NCBI GenBank assembly: GCA_945905745.1
Contig: CAMDQF010000022.1
Location: 1 to 37,379 of the forward strand
Origin: Litorilinea aerophila
GTDB lineage: Bacteria; Chloroflexota; Anaerolineae; Caldilineales; Caldilineaceae
Direction: 5' to 3'
DNA: 37,379 nucleotides
Part shown: positions 7,501 to 14,737 of the stretch, piece after piece
Numbering within the stretch: position 1 is the first letter of the stretch
Layout: each line of letters begins with the position of its first letter
Notes under the pieces: model-generated
The model's database searches: none
What the model saw: the letters and a program-made list of their open reading frames with translations, nothing else
What the model was told of the DNA's origin: nothing
Position numbers and translations under genes: made by a program

Positions 7501-10500
7501 CACCACCAAAACCCTGGACATCGAGCCACCGGCCGCGCCCAATCTGACCCTGCCCACGGGCAATGTGGGTGTCAGCCCCCTGGCCCCGACCGAAGGGGAT
7601 GAGGTGCGCCTGACCGCCACCGTCCTCAACCGGGGCAGTGTGGCGGCGACGGATGTGCTGGTCCAGTTCCTGGATGGCACAACCAGCCCGGCGGTCCCCA
7701 TCGGCCAACAGCAGACGATTGCATCCATCCCCGCGGGGAGCAGCGGCGTGGCCGAGGTCGTCTTCGACACAACGGGCAAACCGGGGGATCGCAAGCTGGA
7801 AGTGGTGGTGGACCCCCACAATTTCATCGCCGAAACCAGCGAGAGCGATAACACTTCCCAACTGACGGTGGCGGTGACACCCCTCTCTGCGCCCAATCTG
7901 ACCGCGCTGGCCGCCAACATCGGCTTTGATCCAGCCAGCCCCACTGCGGGCGACAGCGTGACCCTGCGTGCTACCATCCTCAACCGGGGCCAGTCCGACG
8001 CCACAGTGGTGGAAGTCCAGTTTGTGGACGTGACCGACGGCGGCGCGACGCCCATCGGCGAACGGATGATTCTGCCCCGCGTTCGCGCCGGCAGCAGCGC
8101 GCTGGCCGAGACGACCTATGACACCACTGGCAAAGACGGACAGCGCACAATTCAGGTGGTGGTCGATCCGGGCAACTTTGTGGACGAAACCGATGAGACC
8201 GACAACGCGGCCTCGTCGGCTTTGACCGTCGCCCCCTCGCCTACGCCCAATCTGGTGATGCTGGCGGGCAATATCGCGCTCCAGCCGCCGGTTCCCGCGG
8301 GCGGGGGAGAAGTGAGCATCAGCGCGGTGGTGCTCAATAACGGCACAGCCCCAGCCCGCAATGTGCAGATCCTCTTTATGGATGTGACCGGCGGCGAGGC
8401 TACCCCCATCGGCACAGAGCAGATCATCGCCCTTGTCCCGGTCGGCGGTAGCGCCCAAGCCCAGGTCAGCTATCAACTGCCCGACGGCGCACGCAACCGC
8501 AAAATTCAGGTGATGGTGGACGCCAACAACCAGATTCGGGAGATCGCCGAGAACGACAATACGGCCACGAAACTGATTGAGGTCAACGCGGGTGCCATGC
8601 CTAATCTGGCCGTACTGGACGCGGCCATCGGCTTCAGCCCGGCCGCGCCCCACGTGGGCGACCCGATTGTGATCAGCGCGGTGGTTCTCAACAGCGGCAA
8701 CGCCGAGGCCACAGAGGTCATCGTCCAGTTTGAGGATGTGACCGCCGGGCGGCCTGTGCCCATCGGCCAGCCCCAGACGCTTGCCCGTATCCCGGCCGGG
8801 GGCAGCGGCACTGTTCAGGCCCGCTATACACCCACCGGCGCGGCCGGAGATGTGAAAATTCGGGTGGTGGCGGATCCCGGCAACTTCATCGCCGAGAGCG
8901 AAGAGATCGACAACAAAGGCAACCGGATTCTGATGGTGGCCCCCGCGCCCACGCCCAATCTGGCCGTGCTGGTCGCCAACATCGGCTTCGACCCGCCCAC
9001 GCCGGTGGAAGGCACACCGGTCAACCTGCTGGTGACAATCCTCAACACCGGCGACGCCGATGCCGAGAATGTGCTGGTCCAGTTCAGCGACACGACCGAC
9101 AGCGGCCAGCAGCCCATCGGCGCGGTGCAGACGATTGAACGCATCCCCGCCGGGGGCAGCGGCACGGCGCAAGTGGCCTACGAAACGTCCAATCGCTGCT
9201 CTCCCCCCAATGTGGGGGGAGGTGGAGGGGGGTGTGAACGCAAGATCAAAGTGACGGTCGATCCCTATGCGGTGGTGCCGGAGAGCGACGAGACCGATAA
9301 CACGGCCACCCGTGCCCTGCTGGTGACAGCCACCGCCGCGCCCAATCTGACCATCCCCGCCGACAATATCGGCTTTGCCCCCGCCACAGTCATGGACGGC
9401 GACCGGGTGACCATCCGGGTGACTGTGCGCAACGACGGCACGGCCCCGGCAGAAGGGGTGGTCATCCAGTTCCTGGATGTGACGGACAAAGACGCCCAAC
9501 CGATTGGCTCCAACCAGACAATTGACGCGATTCCTGCCGGGGGCAGCGGCACAGCCCAGGTGGTCTACGAGACCGCGGGCAAGACGGGCGAACGGAAAAT
9601 TGAGGTGGTGGCGGATCGCAACAATCTGATCGCCGAAAGCAACGAAAAGGACAACAGCGCCCAGGCCAAATTCACCGTCGGTGTGGCGGCCTTGCCCAAT
9701 CTGAATATCAAATCGGACAATATCGGCTTCAACCCGGACGTGCCCGCCAGCGGGGATCAGGTGACAATCGTCGCCACAATCCTCAACGACGGCGGCGCGG
9801 ACGCCGGCCAGGTGATCGTCTCCTTTGTGGAGGGCGGCACAGGCGGCTCGCCCATCGGCCAGCCCCAGACTATCGACAGCATCCCCGCCGGTGGCAGCGC
9901 ATCGGCCCAGGTGACCTTCGACACCAGCGGGCGCACGGGTGATCAGCGGGTGACGGTTGTGGTCGATCCCAACAACTTTGTGAACGAAACCAAAGAGACC
10001 GACAACAGCACGTCCAAGACGCTGAAGATGCAGACCGAGCCGATCCCGAATCTGAATGTCAGTTCGTCGAATGTGACGACAATTCCTGCCAACCCCCAAT
10101 TGGGCGACGGGGTGATGATCCACGCGCTGATTCTCAACGACGGCACGGCTGTGGCGACCGATGTGGTGGTCCAATTCATCGACGCCACTTCCTCGTCGTC
10201 ACCCCTGCCCATCGGACAGCCGCTGACGATTGATCGCATCCCCGCGGGTGGCAGCGCGGGCGTACAGATGCGCTACGAGACTGGGGGCGGGGCGGACAAA
10301 CGCACGATTCAGGTGATCGCCGATCCCAATAACTTCATTCTGGAACCCAGCGAGAGCGACAACAAAGCTACGAAGAGCCTGACGCTGGGCGCGGGCAGCG
10401 CGGCCAATCTGGTGGTGCAGCAGCGCAATGTGGGCTTCCATCCCGCTGCGCCCCAGGAGGGGGACCAGGTGACGATCAGCGCGGTGGTGCTGAATGACGG

Positions 10501-12229
10501 GGGCGAGGAGGCCAGGGATGTGGCCGTCCAATTCCTGGACATCACCAGCGCCGACGCTCTGCCCATCGGCCAGCCCCAGGTCATCGGCCTCATCCTGCCG
10601 GGAGCCAGCGCCGAAGTGCAGGTCAGTTATGCCACCCTGGGCAAGGCGGGAACCCGACGCTTGCAGGTGACCGCCGACCCCAACAACTTTGTGCCGGAGA
10701 GCGACAAAGCCGACAACAAAGCCATCGTCGTTCTGACCGTGGCTGCGCCCCAGGCACCCAATCTTTCCGTCCTGGCAGGCAATGTGAAGTTTGACCCGGA
10801 GAGCGCGGAGATCGGCGGCAAAGTCGCCATCTACGCCACAATCCTCAATACGGGCAACGACGACGCCAACGACGTCCTTGTGCTGGTGCAGGATATCACC
10901 GACAACAACCGACCACAGCCTGTGGGCACAGAACAGATTATCGACCTGATCCGGGCCGGGGAGAGCGGTACTGTGCGGGTGGTCTTCGACAATACGGAAT
11001 TGGTGGGAACCCGCACCATCCGGGTCATCGCCGACCCCACCGACGCTATCAGCGAGGGCAACGAACAGGACAATCGCATCACAAAGAGTCTGGAGATTGT
11101 GCCGCCCGCATTGCCCGATCTGGTGATCAGCGAGGACGATATCACCTTCGATCCCAGCAGCCCGGTGATGGGCGAGAGTGTGCAGGTGACGGTGACCGTT
11201 GCCAACAAGGGCACAGCCGACGCTACGGATGTGGTGGTGGGTCTGAGCGATCTGAACGGCAGCGGGGCCATCGGTCAGCCGGTGACAATTCCCAGCATCC
11301 CTGTGGGTGAGAGCGGCTCGGCCAGCTTCTCCTATGACACGACGGACAAAGCGGGGGAGCGGCGCATTCAGGCCGCGGTCGACCCGAACAACGCCATCGC
11401 CGAAAGCGACGAAGAAAACAACCGGGCGGCGAAGGTGCTGAAAGTACGCAACCCCAACGACACACCGCCGGCCCAGCCCAATCTGGTGGTGACGGCCAGC
11501 GACATCAGCTTCGATCCGGCCAGCCCTGCCGCCGGGGATACAGTAACGATTACCCTGCGTCTGCGCAACGACGGCACAGCCGATGTGACGGCTCCGCTGG
11601 TGCGCTTTGAGGATGCCACGAGCGACACGCCGGAACTGATCGGGGATGTGACCATCAGCGGCACGATTGCCGCCGGCAGCAGCGGGGAGGCGGTGATCTT
11701 CTTCGACACCACCGGCAAGGAGGGGACGTTGACCATCCGCGCCACCGCCGACCCGGAGGGCGCGATTGAAGAATCCAACGAAGAGGACAACCAGGCCAGC
11801 AAGACGCTGACCTTCGGCGCGGCGGCTTCGGCCAGCGTGCCCCAGCCGGCGCTGGCTGCCCAACCCAATCTGGTCGTCAGGGCGGAAGATGTGACGGTGG
11901 GTCTGGCCTCCGCCGCCAACAACCAACTGGTGCGGCTGACGGCGACGGTTCTCAACCGGGGCAGCCAGGAGGCGGCCAACATTACGGTCCATGTCATGAA
12001 TGTGAGCAGCGGCACGCCGGTGGCAGTGGGCGGGCCAGTGACATTGGCTCGCCTGGGCGCGGGCGAGAGCGCGCCGGTGCGGGTACTCTACAACGCGGCC
12101 GCGGCCGGGGGAGAGCTCTCGTTTCAGGTGGTGGTGGACCCGGACAATGCCATCGCCGAGGGGAATGAGAGCGACAACCGGGCGGATGTGGCTGTGCTGG
12201 TGAGCGATCTGGTGGTGGGACAGCCGTAG
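4565..12229 (+). CDS. Giant secreted S8 subtilisin-like protease with FN3 and 15 CARDB repeats
   Basis: A 2554-residue exported serine protease. Residues 1-27 are a signal peptide, followed by a prodomain with VPGQVIIRF and VVYAEPNYLL. The S8 domain has its triad at Asp169 (IDTGID), His231 (GHGSHVAG) and Ser399 (NGTSMASPHVTG). A fibronectin III-like domain spans about 459-568 and a MAM/jelly-roll-like beta-sandwich about 569-735. From residue 742 to the end there are 15 CARDB-type repeats of about 118-130 residues, most starting PNL and containing LNxGxAxA and a DPxNxIxExxExDN loop. The ATG at 4565 follows GGAGAG and gives a clean signal peptide; an upstream in-frame ATG at 4373 would add 64 unsuitable residues. 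No sorting signal or C-terminal membrane anchor is visible, so it may be released or held non-covalently. Substrate unknown. Confidence 0.93.
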   Translation: MKRPAILILALTALLLGFFVTSGRSTAQSDERPAFVPGQVIIRFQPGVTREQISDFYAQYGLAEKQNLDRDPLDTDEEMRLAAAPVDIDDQLIELLENDPRVVYAEPNYLLQISETPPSEPPPGDPLFDKLWALHNTGQTGGTADADTDALEAWEVNTGSREIIVAIIDTGIDYTHEDLAPQMWANPKECPQGAGKCVADGKDDDNNGFVDDFYGVNLNDETGDPMDDFGHGSHVAGTIGAANNKVGVVGINWNVRFVACKFLSAFGSGTTANAVRCFNYIHDLKNKQKQNILVTNNSWGGGGFSQALMDAMAAPGSPLHICSAGNSNTDSRSYPGAYELPNIISVAATDHEDKYASFSNYGADWVDLAAPGVDILSTVPTGRCAMCDESGYRAANGTSMASPHVTGAAALIWAEFGSTLSNEQVKQRIISGVDSLRDRSKQTKTNGRLNILNVLERDSTPPAAVADLTPGGVLLTKILLNWTASGDDGMEGKATAYDIRYSQAPISEANFELANRVADIPIPQAAGAQESVMVGGLTPNTTYYFAVKVADNVGNHSELSNVVLGRTANGTIVFEDDMESGDANWTTDDPKSLWHLSNLRFNSPATAWYYGRDKERNYDTGDVNSGTVTSKPIEITGADEALLSFYEWSQVQVNDRFDRTRVQVSTDGKSWATVFESHGTSDEWRRREVSLSDFLDGSGSVQVRFWFDTITSSFNEYEGWYIDDVQVRTAKLAQPGRERGAPNLVIQPLNIGFNPPSPLDGDSVTVHATILNNGSADARSVMVQFVDATGETPIPIGAPQTVAEVAAGSSGIARIVYDTSGACPATSASSSSTSSGCEKKIQVIVDPNNFIPESNEADNRASRALTVTPAPAPNLTVSSSNIGFDPSPANSGAQVTVYATILNTGDADAADVVVQFFDATNSSQTRPIGEPQSIALISAGGSGGVQVTFDSSGFAADARIRVDVDPNNFIAESKESDNSTTKTLDIEPPAAPNLTLPTGNVGVSPLAPTEGDEVRLTATVLNRGSVAATDVLVQFLDGTTSPAVPIGQQQTIASIPAGSSGVAEVVFDTTGKPGDRKLEVVVDPHNFIAETSESDNTSQLTVAVTPLSAPNLTALAANIGFDPASPTAGDSVTLRATILNRGQSDATVVEVQFVDVTDGGATPIGERMILPRVRAGSSALAETTYDTTGKDGQRTIQVVVDPGNFVDETDETDNAASSALTVAPSPTPNLVMLAGNIALQPPVPAGGGEVSISAVVLNNGTAPARNVQILFMDVTGGEATPIGTEQIIALVPVGGSAQAQVSYQLPDGARNRKIQVMVDANNQIREIAENDNTATKLIEVNAGAMPNLAVLDAAIGFSPAAPHVGDPIVISAVVLNSGNAEATEVIVQFEDVTAGRPVPIGQPQTLARIPAGGSGTVQARYTPTGAAGDVKIRVVADPGNFIAESEEIDNKGNRILMVAPAPTPNLAVLVANIGFDPPTPVEGTPVNLLVTILNTGDADAENVLVQFSDTTDSGQQPIGAVQTIERIPAGGSGTAQVAYETSNRCSPPNVGGGGGGCERKIKVTVDPYAVVPESDETDNTATRALLVTATAAPNLTIPADNIGFAPATVMDGDRVTIRVTVRNDGTAPAEGVVIQFLDVTDKDAQPIGSNQTIDAIPAGGSGTAQVVYETAGKTGERKIEVVADRNNLIAESNEKDNSAQAKFTVGVAALPNLNIKSDNIGFNPDVPASGDQVTIVATILNDGGADAGQVIVSFVEGGTGGSPIGQPQTIDSIPAGGSASAQVTFDTSGRTGDQRVTVVVDPNNFVNETKETDNSTSKTLKMQTEPIPNLNVSSSNVTTIPANPQLGDGVMIHALILNDGTAVATDVVVQFIDATSSSSPLPIGQPLTIDRIPAGGSAGVQMRYETGGGADKRTIQVIADPNNFILEPSESDNKATKSLTLGAGSAANLVVQQRNVGFHPAAPQEGDQVTISAVVLNDGGEEARDVAVQFLDITSADALPIGQPQVIGLILPGASAEVQVSYATLGKAGTRRLQVTADPNNFVPESDKADNKAIVVLTVAAPQAPNLSVLAGNVKFDPESAEIGGKVAIYATILNTGNDDANDVLVLVQDITDNNRPQPVGTEQIIDLIRAGESGTVRVVFDNTELVGTRTIRVIADPTDAISEGNEQDNRITKSLEIVPPALPDLVISEDDITFDPSSPVMGESVQVTVTVANKGTADATDVVVGLSDLNGSGAIGQPVTIPSIPVGESGSASFSYDTTDKAGERRIQAAVDPNNAIAESDEENNRAAKVLKVRNPNDTPPAQPNLVVTASDISFDPASPAAGDTVTITLRLRNDGTADVTAPLVRFEDATSDTPELIGDVTISGTIAAGSSGEAVIFFDTTGKEGTLTIRATADPEGAIEESNEEDNQASKTLTFGAAASASVPQPALAAQPNLVVRAEDVTVGLASAANNQLVRLTATVLNRGSQEAANITVHVMNVSSGTPVAVGGPVTLARLGAGESAPVRVLYNAAAAGGELSFQVVVDPDNAIAEGNESDNRADVAVLVSDLVVGQP
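6788..12229 (+). repeat. Fifteen tandem CARDB-coding repeats, period about 355 nt
   Basis: Repeat units begin near 6788, 7181, 7538, 7890, 8246, 8600, 8954, 9341, 9698, 10046, 10403, 10757, 11114, 11474 and 11861. Each encodes one adhesion-type beta-sandwich. Copies share a skeleton but differ in sequence, so this is an old amplification. Units 1 and 7 carry a cysteine-flanked insert that the others lack. Confidence 0.85.
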
Positions 12230-12257
12230 TGGGTGGTGGATGGTATGGCAAGTAATC

Positions 12258-12322
12258 AGTGAGCAGTGTTCAGTTATCCGAGGGTGTCGGCGTTTGTCAC
12301 AGATAACTGAACACTGCTCACT
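12258..12322. terminator. Perfect 21-bp palindrome, likely terminator between convergent genes
   Basis: Arms 12258-12278 and 12302-12322 are exact reverse complements over 21 nt with a 23-nt loop. The left arm begins AGTGAGCAGTGTTCAG. A run CTTTTTG follows the right arm, so it fits a terminator for the giant subtilase; it also lies beyond the 3' end of the opposing EEP gene. It belongs to the AGTGAAC/CAGTAATC heptamer family seen again at 22872-22986 and 26566-26647. Confidence 0.7.
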
Positions 12323-12391
12323 TTTTGTTTCGTTCCCATTGCCCCGCCAGGGGAGGGTGCAGACCCAATCGCCGGTTTTGGACAGACGAGA

Positions 12392-13480
12392 TCACAGGTG
12401 CATATCCACCCGCAACGGGCAGTGGTCCGAGCCGAGATTGTCCCGAATCACCCGCATCTGGACGACGGACAATTCGGGTGTGAAGCGACTGCCGGTGTGC
12501 ATCGCATAATCCAGGCGCAGGAGGGGCGGCGTCGTCTGATCGAGAAAAGGATTGAGGGTACGCGGCCAGCTCCAGCCGGTACCCCGCCCTCTCTCCCGCC
12601 AGCCGTCCGTCAGTTGGGCCGCCGCCCGGCCATAGGCGTCGCTGCCTTCGGTGGTATTCCAGTCCCCTGCCACAATCGCCGCCGCTTTTCTGCGTTCAGT
12701 CTCCGCCAACACCCAATCGATCTGTTGCTCCCGCAGGCGCAGGAGGGCCGTTGGCCCGATTCTGCGCACTTCGTTGGTGGGGGAGATGAATTGAACGCAG
12801 TAGATATCGAGTGTGCTTCCAGACCTGACAGGTGGGCCAACGACGTTTGGTTGTCGAGCAACTGAGATGGCTGGCCCACCTGTCAGGTCTAAAGCCTGCG
12901 TGACGCGGACGGCGAAGGGTTCAAAGCCGGGGTATTGCCAGAAGCCAGTAAGGGCGAAGGGATGGCGGCTGGCGATGCCAAAACCCATCCCGTACTCTGC
13001 GGCGGGCAGCCAGAGTCGGTGGGGATAACAGTCGGAAAGGCTGATTTCCAGTTGGGCGGCGTGGCTGGGGATGCACTCCTGAAAGAGCAGAAGGTCCGGG
13101 CTTTCGCGTGCCACCAATTGCAGCAGGGACGTCAACTTCCGCTCGCGGTTGAGAAGATTGAAGGTGAGCAGGGAGAGTTTGCCCGACTCCCCGGTGGTGG
13201 AGCGAGGAGGATTCGGAATGGGGGGTCTCAGTTTAGCCGGCGCGGTCAGCGTCCACCCATTTTCCCTCTGCCAAAGCAGACCCCCCCCACTGGCCCAGAC
13301 CAGCGCGGCCAGCCGGGAACGTCGCCAGAGGGCTGTGCTTCCGATGGGGATGGAGGCGGTGAAAAGCCACCAGGCCCAGGCGTTGGCCAGGGCCAGCCAG
13401 CCGTTGCGGTCGCCCAACAGCCGCCAGGCAGCCAACCAGAGCAGAAGAATGAGCGTGAGAAGATCGAAAAGAGTAGACAT
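12392..13480 (-). CDS. Membrane-anchored endonuclease/exonuclease/phosphatase (EEP) family protein
   Basis: A 362-residue protein with two predicted N-terminal membrane helices (LLTLILLLWLAAWRLL and WWLFTASIPIG regions) and a C-terminal EEP domain. The metal-dependent phosphoesterase motifs are LTFNLLN, LLLFQEC (metal-binding Glu), AGDWNTT, LRLDYAM and GSDHCPL (catalytic His). The family cleaves phosphodiesters in DNA, lipids or sugar phosphates; the anchored form may act outside the membrane, but the substrate cannot be read from sequence. The chosen ATG begins MSTLFDLL; an upstream ATG would add six residues and no strong ribosome site supports either. Between the second and third motif blocks the gene contains a 70-bp palindrome (12821-12890) read in frame as about 23 extra residues. 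Confidence 0.82.
   Translation of the reverse strand: MSTLFDLLTLILLLWLAAWRLLGDRNGWLALANAWAWWLFTASIPIGSTALWRRSRLAALVWASGGGLLWQRENGWTLTAPAKLRPPIPNPPRSTTGESGKLSLLTFNLLNRERKLTSLLQLVARESPDLLLFQECIPSHAAQLEISLSDCYPHRLWLPAAEYGMGFGIASRHPFALTGFWQYPGFEPFAVRVTQALDLTGGPAISVARQPNVVGPPVRSGSTLDIYCVQFISPTNEVRRIGPTALLRLREQQIDWVLAETERRKAAAIVAGDWNTTEGSDAYGRAAAQLTDGWRERGRGTGWSWPRTLNPFLDQTTPPLLRLDYAMHTGSRFTPELSVVQMRVIRDNLGSDHCPLRVDMHL
12821..12890. repeat. Perfect 19-bp inverted repeat inserted in frame in the EEP gene
   Basis: Arms 12821-12839 (AGACCTGACAGGTGGGCCA) and 12872-12890 are exact reverse complements, with a 32-nt spacer that can itself fold weakly (GTTG/CAAC). The reading frame crosses it without a stop. 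The inserted peptide is rich in Gly, Pro and Val and separates two stretches that would otherwise join as a normal EEP strand-loop-strand. Confidence 0.75.
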
Positions 13481-13548
13481 GGGGAAGCAGTATAGCATAT
13501 GATTGGGGCGGAGATTGATTCGATTCGGTTCTTATTCAGGAGGTTTGT

Positions 13549-14598
13549 ATGGCAAAATTGCAGGTGATTTCGACGTCCCGTCTGCAGATGGCTGTGCGTA
13601 TCAGTGGCGACCCGGAGGGCATTCCGGTGATTTTGGTGCATGGCAATGTTTCGTCCTCCCGCTTCTTTGAGGAGCTAATGGCACTGATGCCGTCACTCTG
13701 GTATGTGCTGGCCCCGGACCTGCGCGGTTTTGGCGGCTCGGAACGGCTGCCCGTAGATGCCCGCCGGGGCGTGGCTGACTATGCCGACGATCTGCACAGC
13801 CTGGTCGAGGCGATGGGTTTAGCGGGAACCCCCGTCCATCTGCTGGGCTGGTCGTTGGGTGGCGGGGTCGCTATGCAATATGCCATCGATCATCCGGCCC
13901 AGCTTGCCTCGTTGGCGCTGGTTGCGCCGGTCTCGCCCTATGGCTTTGGAGGCACAAAGGGGACGGAGGGCACGCCCTGCTTTCCTGACTACGCTGGGTC
14001 TGGCGGGGGGACGGCCAACCCGGAGTTTGTCAGACGGCTGGGCGCAGGCGATGCAGGCCAGGACAGCGACTTTTCCCCGCGCAATGTGATGAGCGCATTC
14101 TATTTCAAACCGCCCTTCCGTCTGGAAGAGGCGCGGGAGAGCGCGTATGTGGCTTCTATGCTGCAAACTGCGGTGGACGAAGGCAACTATCCCGGCGATC
14201 TGACCTCTTCGCAAAACTGGCCGACTGTCGCGCCGGGAAAACGGGGCAACAACAACGCCCTTGCGCCGAGCAATTTCAACACTGCCGGCATCGCAGCCAT
14301 CGATCCCAAGCCACCTGTTCTGTGGATCCGGGGTGACGGCGATCAGATCGTCTCGGATACATCTCTCTTTGATTTCGGCTTTCTGGGGCAGATCGGCGCG
14401 GTCCCCGGCTGGCCCGGCGCGGATATCTTCCCGCCCCAGCCGATGTTGGCCCAGACGCGTGCTGTGTTGGAGCGCTATAAAACGAATGGTGGGCGCTACG
14501 AAGAGGAGGTCATCGAAGACGCGGGCCATTCACCTTTTATCGAACAGCCCGAAGCCTTTTTGGAGGCCTTCGTGGGTTTTGTCCGGCGCAATAGCTGA
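13549..14598 (+). CDS. Alpha/beta hydrolase
   Basis: A 349-residue cytoplasmic hydrolase with the usual fold: oxyanion-loop HGN (31-33), DLRGFGGS, nucleophile elbow GWSLGG (Ser102), candidate acidic residue in GDGDQIVSD, and catalytic His327 in DAGHSPF. A long insert between the nucleophile and the acidic residue (about 125-240) forms the cap over the active site and includes a Gly-rich stretch. The substrate is probably a small ester, lactone or epoxide but cannot be assigned. The ATG follows AGGAGG at 8 nt. It is the first of the plus-strand metabolic run; the next gene starts 139 nt downstream, beyond a palindrome. Confidence 0.88.
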   Translation: MAKLQVISTSRLQMAVRISGDPEGIPVILVHGNVSSSRFFEELMALMPSLWYVLAPDLRGFGGSERLPVDARRGVADYADDLHSLVEAMGLAGTPVHLLGWSLGGGVAMQYAIDHPAQLASLALVAPVSPYGFGGTKGTEGTPCFPDYAGSGGGTANPEFVRRLGAGDAGQDSDFSPRNVMSAFYFKPPFRLEEARESAYVASMLQTAVDEGNYPGDLTSSQNWPTVAPGKRGNNNALAPSNFNTAGIAAIDPKPPVLWIRGDGDQIVSDTSLFDFGFLGQIGAVPGWPGADIFPPQPMLAQTRAVLERYKTNGGRYEEEVIEDAGHSPFIEQPEAFLEAFVGFVRRNS

Positions 14599-14605
14599 AG
14601 TGTTG

Positions 14606-14611
14606 TATAAT
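14606..14611 (+). promoter_or_regulatory. Possible -10 box before the molybdopterin hydroxylase
   Basis: An exact TATAAT lies just after the hydrolase stop codon and about 127 nt before the hydroxylase ATG. No convincing -35 box is at the right distance, so the assignment is weak. Confidence 0.3.
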
Positions 14612-14630
14612 GACGACAATCTGAGAGGGT

Positions 14631-14720
14631 AGAGGTTGCAAGCGGCAGGTGGAAAGTGACAAGCCGGGATCACCCCTTGACACCTGCAACCTTCGACCTG
14701 CCACCTGCGACCTGCCACCT
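14631..14720. repeat. Heptamer-armed palindrome upstream of the molybdopterin hydroxylase
   Basis: Left arm units AGGTTGC, AAGCGGC, AGGTGGA, AAGTGAC; right arm units GACACCT, GCAACCT, TCGACCT, GCCACCT, GCGACCT, GCCACCT. The arms are imperfect reverse complements. The same unit family forms the insertion inside the next gene at 14975-15072, so two copies lie about 255 bp apart. It ends four bases before the AAAGGAG ribosome site of the hydroxylase gene. Confidence 0.75.
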
Positions 14721-14737
14721 ACAAAGGAGACCGCCCT

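Noticed and set aside
4415..10174. A 1919-codon open reading frame on the minus strand opposite the giant subtilase, and a similar one at 10199-11992
   Set aside because: The protein is low-complexity in His, Gly, Asp, Val and Arg, has no recognisable domain, and mirrors the strongly biased codons of the CARDB repeats on the other strand. It is an antisense shadow.
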